From: CAZDDW01 sp964480695
Lineage (GTDB): Bacteria > Patescibacteriota > Patescibacteriia > UBA9934 > CAZDDW01
Direction: 5' to 3'
DNA length: 7,366 nucleotides
Assembly: GCA_964480695.1 (NCBI GenBank)
Contig: CAYZPO010000052.1
Location: 1 to 7,366 of the forward strand
Below the pieces are notes generated by a model. The model saw only the letters and a list, made by a program, of their open reading frames with translations. It was not told where the DNA came from and did not search any database. The position numbers and the translations under genes are program-made. Positions 1 through 5,489 of this stretch are shown in pieces; position 1 is the first letter of the stretch, and each line of letters opens with the position of its first letter.

Positions 1-179
1 TTACGCTTGGCAGGTTTCCTTTTCTTCGCAGGCTTACGCTTGGCGACCTTACGTTTAGCTGGCTTACGCTTAGCTACTTTCCTCTTGGCTACCTTCCTTT
101 TCGCAGGCTTTCGCTTGGCTGGCTTGCGCTTAGCTACCTTTCTCTTCTTAGCAGGTTTGCGCTTAGCAGGCTTTCGTTT
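1..179 (-). repeat. 15-bp in-frame tandem repeat coding for KRK[P/V]A
   Basis: Degenerate 15-bp units lie head to tail, with two 3-bp insertions that each add one Lys. Neighbouring units differ mainly at synonymous positions (Arg as CGT, CGC, CGA, AGA or AGG; Ala as GCT, GCC or GCG). The remaining variation is the Pro/Val choice at the fourth residue. The pattern is that of a protein-level repeat, not a DNA-level element. The array continues past the window edge. Confidence 0.85.
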
Positions 180-194
180 CTTTTTTGCTGGCAT
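1..194 (-). CDS. Histone H1-like lysine-rich pentapeptide-repeat protein (3' end cut by window edge)
   Basis: The 64 visible codons run off the left edge with no stop. After MPAKK the protein is eleven units of KRK[P/V]A (seven with Pro, four with Val), two preceded by an extra Lys. Only six amino-acid types occur, and 39 of 64 residues are Lys or Arg. There is no hydrophobic segment or folded domain. Known proteins of this kind (chlamydial Hc2, Bordetella BpH1, basic tails of some HU proteins) bind and condense DNA, so a nucleoid or RNA-binding role is inferred, not shown. The ATG at 194 is chosen because a full 10-nt Shine-Dalgarno match ends 7 nt upstream. An in-frame ATG at 215 would add MKGGEKN but would put the Shine-Dalgarno inside the coding region. 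The twelve Arg codons use five synonymous forms, so the repeat is kept at protein level. A ribosomal-protein tail or a longer protein with a C-terminal domain outside the window cannot be excluded. Confidence 0.8.
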   Translation of the reverse strand, partial: MPAKKKRKPAKRKPAKKRKVAKRKPAKRKPAKRKVAKRKVAKRKPAKRKVAKRKPAKKRKPAKR

Positions 195-201
195 ATTTTT
201 T

Positions 202-211
202 TCACCTCCTT
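202..211 (-). promoter_or_regulatory. Full-length Shine-Dalgarno for the H1-like gene
   Basis: On the minus strand this reads AAGGAGGTGA, complementary over ten bases to the usual 3' end of bacterial 16S rRNA, with 7 nt (AAAAAAT) to the ATG at 194. It is far stronger than any site upstream of the other genes in the window and decides the start. A second AGGAGG lies upstream at 245-250 with no ATG, GTG or TTG at normal spacing, so its role is unclear. Confidence 0.85.
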
Positions 212-279
212 TCATTTTTAAGATAGTGCAATGAGAAATAAATTCCTCCTCACAGTTTAAAAAAAATCGACCTGCACTA

Positions 280-285
280 ATTATA
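280..285 (-). promoter_or_regulatory. Candidate -10 box (TATAAT) for the H1-like gene
   Basis: The minus strand reads TATAAT exactly, about 86 nt upstream of the start codon, in the 150-bp A/T-rich gap after the transpeptidase stop codon. No convincing -35 hexamer is visible at 16-18 bp spacing, where there is only a T run. A chance match in A/T-rich DNA is possible. If real, transcription would start near 273 and give a leader of about 80 nt carrying both AGGAGG sequences. I see no hairpin terminator for the transpeptidase gene in 195-344, so read-through from that gene is an alternative. Confidence 0.4.
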
Positions 286-344
286 AAACAAAAAAGAAAA
301 TAAAAAAATAAGAAACTAAGAAAATAAATTGTAAACTTGAGAAA

Positions 345-1607
345 TTATTCAACAATGTCGACTGGAGTTCCAGTGTCTGCAAAGTTATAAATCCATTCCG
401 CATCTGTGGTTGAGGCATTAACACAACCATGACTCATGCGTTCACCAAAATTATTGTGCCATGGTGCCGAGTGAATGTAGTAATGATTTTTAAACATTAG
501 ATTCCAAGGAGTGTTGCCCATGGAATAATTTTCTGGATTGCCAACCCCGTAACTGCAGGTGTAATCAACAATTGGTTTTTTGGCTAAAACTGAATGATTT
601 CCGAGTGGGGTCGGGAACCAGGTTGTTCCTGAACTAATGAAAAATGATGTTGCGAGCAGACCCTGTTCGTAAGCAAACAACCGTTGGTCAGAGATATCAA
701 CTATAATGTGTTTGTCATTGTCAGGGCCTTCAAGTCGGTTGGCAGGAACAGAAACTATTTCATCTTGACCATCATGATCTAAGTCAGTTACAACAATATT
801 GTAAACACTTTCATCAACAGAAAAACTTGTTAATGTGCTAACAATTTTATCCACAGTTGCTACTTTATTTTCGTAAACATTGTAAAAAGTTTTTTCTTTA
901 TTAGTTCCAGTTGCACGATAAGTAACTAATTTGTTTATTCCGTTTTCATTTTCGATCACAACGTTAACACCGCTTGAGTCTGTTGCATCGTACGCAAAAA
1001 ATTGTTGATCAAGTTGCCAAGAGTTGTTAAACCATTCCCAAACACGAACGTGCGGCCCACCAGTTGGACCAGGAGCAGTTATGATTTCTGACACGCCGTC
1101 ATTGTCAACGTCACCGCAAGCAACGTTAACTCCACCACGAAAGTTTTCGTCGTAAGCAAAGAAACCGTTATTAAATTTCACGTTGCCATAATTATCAAAG
1201 ACACGAACCTGAGCGCCACCACCGTATTGTGTTCCGGTAACAATCTCGGCTGGACCGTCTCCGTCTAGGTCACAAGCTGCGACCGTGATCCCGCGACCAA
1301 AGTTGTCAGCGTAAGCCAAAAAACTAAAAATTTCTGATCCATCCTGTCGCAGCACGCGCACTCGCGGATCATTGCCTAAACCGTGTCCGACAAGCATCTC
1401 CGGCACACCGTCGGTTCCAAGGTCAGCCACCGCGATCGTGCCTCCACCTGTGTTGTTGGTGAGTAAAATTTCTGCGGTCCGCAAAACCGCTCCGTTACTG
1501 GAGTAGGTTGTAATTGGCAATGATCGCACCTGGGCAGCCCAAAGAGTCGAGGCTCCTACACCCAAGATACAGGTCGAGCAAAGTATTACTACTAGCAGTT
1601 TTTTCAT
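345..1607 (-). CDS. Secreted L,D-transpeptidase (YkuD domain) with N-terminal FG-GAP/VCBS repeats
   Basis: This 420-aa protein begins with a signal peptide: MKK, a hydrophobic stretch at about 4-23, and probable cleavage near Ala24/Ala25. No lipobox Cys is placed for lipoprotein processing. Residues about 45-290 hold FG-GAP/VCBS-type repeats with calcium-loop-like Asp motifs at 62 (DLGTDG), 113 (DLDGDG), 157 (DVDNDG) and 265 (DLDHDG), alternating with V-R-V and FFAY strands, as in integrin-alpha-type propeller blades. A YkuD catalytic domain follows from about 299, with a conserved His at 379 (IHSAPW) and SHGCVN at 392-397, where Cys395 is the expected nucleophile. YkuD enzymes form 3-3 cross-links in peptidoglycan or attach proteins to it. 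The protein should therefore act outside the membrane, with the repeats perhaps binding a surface ligand. The ATG at 1607 fits the signal peptide, although no clear Shine-Dalgarno precedes it. The stop is TAA. The gene stands alone between the tRNA and the H1-like gene. Confidence 0.9.
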   Translation of the reverse strand: MKKLLVVILCSTCILGVGASTLWAAQVRSLPITTYSSNGAVLRTAEILLTNNTGGGTIAVADLGTDGVPEMLVGHGLGNDPRVRVLRQDGSEIFSFLAYADNFGRGITVAACDLDGDGPAEIVTGTQYGGGAQVRVFDNYGNVKFNNGFFAYDENFRGGVNVACGDVDNDGVSEIITAPGPTGGPHVRVWEWFNNSWQLDQQFFAYDATDSSGVNVVIENENGINKLVTYRATGTNKEKTFYNVYENKVATVDKIVSTLTSFSVDESVYNIVVTDLDHDGQDEIVSVPANRLEGPDNDKHIIVDISDQRLFAYEQGLLATSFFISSGTTWFPTPLGNHSVLAKKPIVDYTCSYGVGNPENYSMGNTPWNLMFKNHYYIHSAPWHNNFGERMSHGCVNASTTDAEWIYNFADTGTPVDIVE

Positions 1608-1630
1608 AATAGATACAGGATAACAAACTC

Positions 1631-1659
1631 TTGACTTTTTGTCCCTGTTAGTATATCAT
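1631..1659 (+). promoter_or_regulatory. Sigma70-type promoter for tRNA-Ala
   Basis: TTGACT (1631-1636, 5 of 6 to TTGACA) and TATCAT (1654-1659, 5 of 6 to TATAAT) are separated by 17 bp. Transcription would start near 1666, about 15 nt before the mature tRNA 5' end. Position, spacing and hexamers all fit. Confidence 0.65.
1650..1658 (-). promoter_or_regulatory. Extended -10 promoter for the L,D-transpeptidase gene
   Basis: The minus strand reads TGATATACT, a TGn extension followed by TATACT (5 of 6 to TATAAT). It lies 43 nt upstream of the ATG at 1607 and would give a leader of roughly 35 nt. The -35 position (AACTCT) is poor, as is common for extended -10 promoters. The box overlaps the -10 of the oppositely directed tRNA promoter. 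Confidence 0.45.
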
Positions 1660-1680
1660 TAGAGCCACTTTTAGAGTTAC

Positions 1681-1756
1681 GGGCCCGTAGCTCAGTTGGT
1701 AGAGCACCTGCTTTGCAAGCAGGGGGTCAGGAGTTCGAGCCTCCTCGGGTCCACCA
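1681..1756 (+). tRNA. tRNA-Ala, anticodon UGC
   Basis: A 76-nt cloverleaf with encoded CCA (1754-1756). The acceptor stem pairs 1681-1687 with 1746-1752 and includes a G3-U70 wobble, the main alanine identity element, with discriminator A at 1753. The D arm is GCTC/GAGC. The anticodon stem CCTGC/GCAGG encloses loop TTTGCAA, with TGC at 1714-1716. The variable loop is 5 nt. The T arm AGGAG/CTCCT has the loop TTCGAGC. There is no intron. It is the only plus-strand gene seen, and it has its own promoter upstream and a terminator 9 nt downstream. Confidence 0.98.
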
Positions 1757-1764
1757 ACCTAATT

Positions 1765-1797
1765 AAAAAACCGACCTGGTTAGAGGTCGATTTTTTG
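1765..1797. terminator. Bidirectional intrinsic terminator between tRNA-Ala and the minus-strand operon
   Basis: The stem CGACCT (1772-1777) pairs with AGGTCG (1784-1789) around a 6-nt loop. An A run lies on the left (1765-1770) and a T run on the right (1791-1796), so either strand gives a hairpin followed by a U tract. On the plus strand it ends the tRNA transcript. On the minus strand it follows the TAA at 1804 of the last operon gene by a few bases. Confidence 0.85.
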
Positions 1798-1803
1798 TTT
1801 TGA

Positions 1804-2529
1804 TTAATTTTGACTTTGGCACTCAGCTTGCCAGTTTCGTGCTGCTTCTAATATTTCTTCAGGCGGCGTGTATTCTTCAAATCCGGCATAAGGGTCATCA
1901 ATTGAAATACTTAATAGATTGGAATTGTTATCACGATTATCTGTACCCAATAACAGGAGATCTGTACACGAAGGATCGGCTCGATGATCATAAATTCTGG
2001 CCAGAATAATCAGTCGGCCATTGTCATATCCTAGAGCATGTAGTTGTGGTATTCCTTCGCCAAGATAAGAAAAAGAACCTTCTTGATCATGAGTGGCATG
2101 ATATAATCTTTCGAAATTATGATTATCCATGTAGTATCGGTAGACGCTCATTTCTATATCTCCTTCTGGTGTTCCGTATCCACAACACGGAGCATAAGTG
2201 GTGAAATAAACGATGTTGCTATCAGTTGGATCAGTAACTACATAATCTTCGATATATTGGTCTTCGCCCAATACTTCTAGATTTTTTGTGGCCAGATCAT
2301 GATCAACCCAATCAAAGGCACCAATTCCTCCGAGTTTCATTATCTCACCAGTAGTCATTCCTTGTTCAGTTATTTCAGTCTGAGATTCCAGACCCACCTC
2401 TTCCGAATCTTCGGTTTTGTTGGCCAAAGTAAAAATGACCACGATCACGATAATAACGATCAAAAAGATTAAAGCTCCGCTAGGGAATTTTCTTTTTCTG
2501 GTGGCGCTGGTCATGATTTCTTCAGACAT
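1804..2529 (-). CDS. Hypothetical single-pass membrane-anchored protein with extracellular domain
   Basis: I do not recognise this 241-aa protein. A basic patch (RKRK at 11-14) precedes one strongly hydrophobic segment at about 18-36, rich in Ile and Val, predicting an uncleaved anchor with the N-terminus inside and residues about 37-241 outside. The outer part is acidic, with alternating short beta-like stretches (YVVTDPTDSNIVYFTTYAP, LIILARIYD, LLLLGTD) that could form a small beta fold or part of a propeller. Four cysteines (115 and 116 adjacent, 188, 237) are all on the predicted outside and could form disulfides. It starts 5 nt after the dehydrogenase stop, so it is probably last in the same transcript. 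The ATG at 2529 lacks a clear Shine-Dalgarno. Met6 is an alternative start that keeps the anchor. No functional link to the upstream metabolic genes is visible. Confidence 0.75.
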   Translation of the reverse strand: MSEEIMTSATRKRKFPSGALIFLIVIIVIVVIFTLANKTEDSEEVGLESQTEITEQGMTTGEIMKLGGIGAFDWVDHDLATKNLEVLGEDQYIEDYVVTDPTDSNIVYFTTYAPCCGYGTPEGDIEMSVYRYYMDNHNFERLYHATHDQEGSFSYLGEGIPQLHALGYDNGRLIILARIYDHRADPSCTDLLLLGTDNRDNNSNLLSISIDDPYAGFEEYTPPEEILEAARNWQAECQSQN

Positions 2530-2534
2530 AATTT

Positions 2535-3527
2535 TTAATTGACTTTGTTGGGGATTTTTTTGTTGTTTAAAAAGGTGATAATATTTTTGGCTGCAACTCG
2601 ACTCATGGCTTGGCGGGCTTCGATTGTGGCCGAGGCTGTGTGCGGAGTCAGAATGACGTTATCGAGCTTGCGCAGTTCGTGCGTGTCAGAGAGGTCGCAG
2701 TCAATTGCTGGTTCACATTCATATACATCAAGCCCGGCGCCAGCGATCTGGCCCTTCTCGAGTGCCTTGGTCAGAGCCAACTCATCGACCACAGGACCAC
2801 GCGCGGTGTTAATCAAGAAAGCGGTTTTTTTCATTGCCTTGAGTTCTTTGGTTGAGATCAAGTGACGGGTTGCTGGGAGCAGAGGAACATGAAGCGAGAC
2901 AAAATCAGATTCTTTGAGCAGCTGCATCTTGCTGCGATATTTGGCCTTGTATTTTTTCTCCAGCTTAGGGTTTCGTTTTATGTCGTTGTATAGGATTTTG
3001 AGCCTAAAGCCATCGTGGAGTCGATGGATTAAGTTTGTTCCGATTAGTCCACCACCAATTACACCAAGGGTTTTACCGGCCACATCTTGTCCCAGAAACA
3101 TTTTTGGTCCCCAGCCGTGATACTTGCCAGCGCGGGTAAATTTGTCGACCTCGATTAAACGATGGGCCAGAGCAAAGATCAGAGCCACGGCGTGCTCGGC
3201 CACGGTTTCAGCGACCTCTAAACTCGGGGTGTTGGTCACGACAATGTTGCGCTTCTTAGCTTCGTCAACGTCAACGTTGTTAAATCCAACCGCATAGTTA
3301 GCGACCATTTTTAGTTGTGGTCCAGCGGCTTCGAACACCTGTTTGTCCATTCGCTCGGTCAGGAGTGAGAGGATGATGTCAGCTCCCTTGACCCGACGCA
3401 ACAGCTCGGCACGAGGAATTTTTCGATCTTTTTTATAAATACTAAGTCGGATGTCCTTGTGTTTGCGTAACATTTTCAAACCTTCATCTGGAATGTCGCG
3501 GGTAACGAATATTTTTGTTGTTGGCAT
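2535..3527 (-). CDS. D-isomer-specific 2-hydroxyacid dehydrogenase, glyoxylate/hydroxypyruvate reductase type
   Basis: This 330-aa protein has the family's usual length. An N-terminal substrate-binding region includes NYAVGFNNVDVDEA (77-90). The Rossmann glycine motif GGGLIG is at 158-163, and Asp182 at the end of the next strand favours NAD(H) over NADP(H). The catalytic triad is Arg243 (NTARGPVVDE), Glu272 (LDVYECEP) and His296 (LTPHTASAT). The last motif followed by EAR resembles GyaR-type glyoxylate/hydroxypyruvate reductases and D-glycerate dehydrogenases more than SerA, and there is no C-terminal ACT domain. The expected reaction is reversible reduction of hydroxypyruvate or glyoxylate to D-glycerate or glycolate in the cytoplasm. 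D-lactate or another 2-hydroxyacid is possible. The ATG at 3527 is 7 nt past the palindromic element, and no Shine-Dalgarno is visible. It follows the second PfkB kinase and precedes the membrane protein by 5 nt. Confidence 0.88.
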   Translation of the reverse strand: MPTTKIFVTRDIPDEGLKMLRKHKDIRLSIYKKDRKIPRAELLRRVKGADIILSLLTERMDKQVFEAAGPQLKMVANYAVGFNNVDVDEAKKRNIVVTNTPSLEVAETVAEHAVALIFALAHRLIEVDKFTRAGKYHGWGPKMFLGQDVAGKTLGVIGGGLIGTNLIHRLHDGFRLKILYNDIKRNPKLEKKYKAKYRSKMQLLKESDFVSLHVPLLPATRHLISTKELKAMKKTAFLINTARGPVVDELALTKALEKGQIAGAGLDVYECEPAIDCDLSDTHELRKLDNVILTPHTASATIEARQAMSRVAAKNIITFLNNKKIPNKVN

Positions 3528-3534
3528 ATCTATG

Positions 3535-3592
3535 TGTAGCGGAACCCTTTAGGGTTCCATTTCGATATGGAAGGCTAAAGCCTTCCGCTACA
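3535..3592. repeat. REP/BIME-like double palindrome in the intergenic gap
   Basis: Two inverted 29-nt halves match at 24 of 29 positions. Each half starts TGTAGC, then has a 7-bp stem closed by a TTTA loop. The left stem is GGAACCC/GGGTTCC (3541-3558). The right stem, read on the minus strand, is GGAAGGC/GCCTTCC (3586-3569). Four of the five differences are paired compensatory changes inside the stems. The outer TGTAGC (3535-3540) and GCTACA (3587-3592) can also pair, giving a three-way-junction shape. A GTAG tetranucleotide 5' of a hairpin is the mark of REP sequences processed by RAYT (TnpA-REP) nucleases, and paired inverted REPs are called BIMEs. No T run follows either hairpin, so this is not an intrinsic terminator, though it could affect mRNA decay. 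Copies elsewhere in the genome cannot be checked here. Confidence 0.75.
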
Positions 3593-4556
3593 TTTTAGTT
3601 ACTTTTATCTTCTTTAATTCTTGAATCGGTGGAACGCGCTTCAAGATTCCGTTCTTAGCTCCGATCGAAGAGATCACGGATTGAGCGTTCAATGTTCCGA
3701 ACTGCAATGCCCGCGGAATGTCATCGTTCTTCATCAACGAGGCCACAAATCCAGAACCGAAAGCATCGCCAGCACCAGTGCGTGACACGACTTTGGATTT
3801 TCCAGCTTTGGCAAACCAGCGTTCATCTCCCAAACAGGCATAACTACCATTGGCTCCATCTGTGATGAGCAAGACCATGTTGTGCTTGGTAAAAGCACGA
3901 GCAATTTCTTCGATCTGTTTTTTTCCAGTCAGAGCTGAGGCCTCTTCCAGGTTCATATTTAGAACAGATAGCATTGGCAACAATGGAGCAAAGGCGCGAT
4001 ATCCTTTAGCGATTTCATTCATTCCAGGATTGTAAGCGACCTGGATATTTTTTCGATGAGCTTCTTTAACAATATTTTTGACCAAAGCCAGGTTGCCGCC
4101 CAGAGAAGTGATATAAATCCAATCAGCTTTGAGCTTGTTCCACGGAATGTCTTTGTCTGAAAATGTGGCGGAAACACCGCGATGAACCAGGATTGTGCGT
4201 TCGCCGGTTGAGGCAGTCAGGATAACAGAGTAGGCAGTCTCACCGTTTTTAACTTTGCGAATTAAATTAGTCTTGATTTTGTGTTGTTTGAGTTCGTCAA
4301 TCAGGCCGCGACCAGGGGAGTCGTCTCCGAGACGAGCAACTGTGGCTGTGTCAAAACCAAGAGCAGCGAAAGCAGCTCCAGCGTTGGTAGCTCCACCACC
4401 AGTAGTCAGAACCATTTGGTCAACCTCTATCTTTGATCCCAAGGCAACACATTCAAAAGCTCCGGTTTTAGATTTCGGAGTGCGCAAAATTTTAAAGTCG
4501 TCGGACAGCAAAAAGACATCGCGAGTGGCTGAACCAATAGTAATTACATCGGGCAT
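3588..4556 (-). CDS. PfkB/ribokinase-family sugar kinase (kinase 2)
   Basis: A 322-aa PfkB-family kinase, which transfers phosphate from ATP to a sugar or nucleoside hydroxyl. Visible motifs are the N-terminal strand VITIGSATRDVF (4-15), the diglycine region TTGGGATNAG (51-60) that closes over substrate, NPG (176-178), NLEEA (202-206), the nucleotide-site TDGANGSY (232-239), and the anion-hole signature RTGAGDAFGSGF (259-270) with the catalytic base Asp264. The substrate cannot be assigned. Fructokinase-, ribokinase-, 5-dehydro-2-deoxygluconokinase- and 1-phosphofructokinase-like roles all use this fold. It overlaps the DUF2090 gene by 13 nt in another frame, implying coupled translation. Its TAG stop lies inside the GTAG of the right-hand palindrome, so the C-terminal end may have been set by insertion of that element. 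It is only distantly similar to kinase 1, although both are 322 aa. Confidence 0.9.
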   Translation of the reverse strand: MPDVITIGSATRDVFLLSDDFKILRTPKSKTGAFECVALGSKIEVDQMVLTTGGGATNAGAAFAALGFDTATVARLGDDSPGRGLIDELKQHKIKTNLIRKVKNGETAYSVILTASTGERTILVHRGVSATFSDKDIPWNKLKADWIYITSLGGNLALVKNIVKEAHRKNIQVAYNPGMNEIAKGYRAFAPLLPMLSVLNMNLEEASALTGKKQIEEIARAFTKHNMVLLITDGANGSYACLGDERWFAKAGKSKVVSRTGAGDAFGSGFVASLMKNDDIPRALQFGTLNAQSVISSIGAKNGILKRVPPIQELKKIKVTKM

Positions 4557-5485
4557 ACGCAGGTTTCTTTTTTATTTTTGGCATGTTTACGCCAGAGAGT
4601 AATAAAGCGCAAATAATTTTGAGCGATCTGTTCTACGGCCTCAGCTCGTTTGATTTTTTTGTCACGGTAATCTTCTAGTGGTTTGAAGAAGATAGTTCGT
4701 CCGATGGCAAAGCCATTGACCAGTCCGCTAGCTGCGGCCGTTTTGATCCACAGGTTTACTTGTTGTTTCTTAGCGCTACGTCCGAGGACGATGATGCCTA
4801 CAGCTCGTCGTTGGCGACCGTTTCTGATCACAGCTGAAATTTTCTCCCAATCTTTCTTAGTTTCAAAACCAGTGATTTTCCAAACGTCTGGTTCAATCCC
4901 AGCTTTATGGATTTCCTTTGTTGCTTTGACCATGAGATCAGGACGAACTTTCTGATCGAATTTATGTTGATCACCATTCACTTTTTTGAGCTGAGCTTCA
5001 GTTGGAGGAATAAGAACCTCAAGCATTAGGCGTAAAGCACTTTTCTCGCAAAAATTGCTTAACTTTTTTAAGCGCTTGAGTTGAATCGCATTATCCTTCT
5101 TGTTAGCTGGATTGTAACGAATCAGAACTTTAGCAAAAGTCGGGTCATATTTGTCTAAGTGTTCTCCGAACTTGTTTCCGAATTCAAATTTAAAAATCTG
5201 TTGCCCGCTCTTTTCTACTGGTATGGCAAAGTTGTACTGTTTTTTTATAGCCTGATTGATGATCGGAGTACCGAACTCTTCATCAATCAGAATTCCCAAA
5301 CAGGCTGGACAGTGGCTCTGTTTCATGGCTAGTTCAAAGGCTTCAAAAACCATCTTCTTGTAACTTGTAACCTGCCTGTCCACCGAAGCCTTGGTGGAGG
5401 TGGATGACTTGCCGACTAACTTCTTAGCAAAAGTCGATCGGTGATCAAAGGGCAAGATATAAAGTGGGCAAACGTAACCTTTCAT
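4544..5485 (-). CDS. DUF2090-family protein, probable class I aldolase-like enzyme
   Basis: This 313-aa protein has the conserved run of the DUF2090 family: PLYILPFDHRSTF (7-19), ILIDEEFG (65-72), FKFEFGNKFGEHL (98-110), FAKVLIRYNP (117-126), LMLEVLIPPT (153-162), RPDLMVKA (181-188), GIEPDVWKITGFE (196-208), GIIVLGR (230-236) and GFAIGRTIF (258-266). DUF2090 occurs as the C-terminal half of fused IolC proteins in some inositol degraders, behind a PfkB kinase. It is thought to supply aldolase function for 2-deoxy-5-keto-gluconate 6-phosphate and resembles LacD-type TIM-barrel aldolases. By analogy with LacD, Lys203 in VWKITG is my candidate Schiff-base lysine. Here it is a separate gene, 4 nt after kinase 1 and overlapping kinase 2 by 13 nt. 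The true substrate is unknown. It has an extra CPAC (59-62) and a CVCPM C-terminus, the latter largely encoded in the overlap with kinase 2. Confidence 0.85.
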   Translation of the reverse strand: MKGYVCPLYILPFDHRSTFAKKLVGKSSTSTKASVDRQVTSYKKMVFEAFELAMKQSHCPACLGILIDEEFGTPIINQAIKKQYNFAIPVEKSGQQIFKFEFGNKFGEHLDKYDPTFAKVLIRYNPANKKDNAIQLKRLKKLSNFCEKSALRLMLEVLIPPTEAQLKKVNGDQHKFDQKVRPDLMVKATKEIHKAGIEPDVWKITGFETKKDWEKISAVIRNGRQRRAVGIIVLGRSAKKQQVNLWIKTAAASGLVNGFAIGRTIFFKPLEDYRDKKIKRAEAVEQIAQNYLRFITLWRKHAKNKKETCVCPM

Positions 5486-5489
5486 ATAT

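Noticed and set aside
1..180. Possible CRISPR array or satellite because of the short periodic repeat
   Set aside because: Units are 15 bp, contiguous, in frame and vary at synonymous sites, with no unique spacers. It is coding repeat.
7..234. Plus-strand open frame rich in Leu, Ala, Gly and Phe opposite the H1-like gene
   Set aside because: It is the antisense shadow of the KRK[P/V]A repeat, with no ribosome site. The minus strand has a perfect Shine-Dalgarno and a sensible start.
206..234. Tiny TTG-initiated ORF between the two AGGAGG sequences on the minus strand
   Set aside because: It would be only about 9 codons, its spacing from the upstream AGGAGG is poor, and nothing indicates a leader-peptide mechanism.
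1578..1607. Transpeptidase as a lipoprotein, because Cys10 and Cys13 lie in the signal peptide
   Set aside because: The residues before each Cys do not form a lipobox, and both Cys are inside the hydrophobic core rather than at its end.
1800..2009. Plus-strand open frame of about 69 codons after the tRNA
   Set aside because: It lies wholly antisense to the membrane-anchored protein gene, begins in the terminator tail and has no ribosome site or recognisable motif.
3535..3592. The double palindrome as a rho-independent terminator
   Set aside because: Neither hairpin is followed by a T run on either strand, and the flanking genes are close and co-directional.
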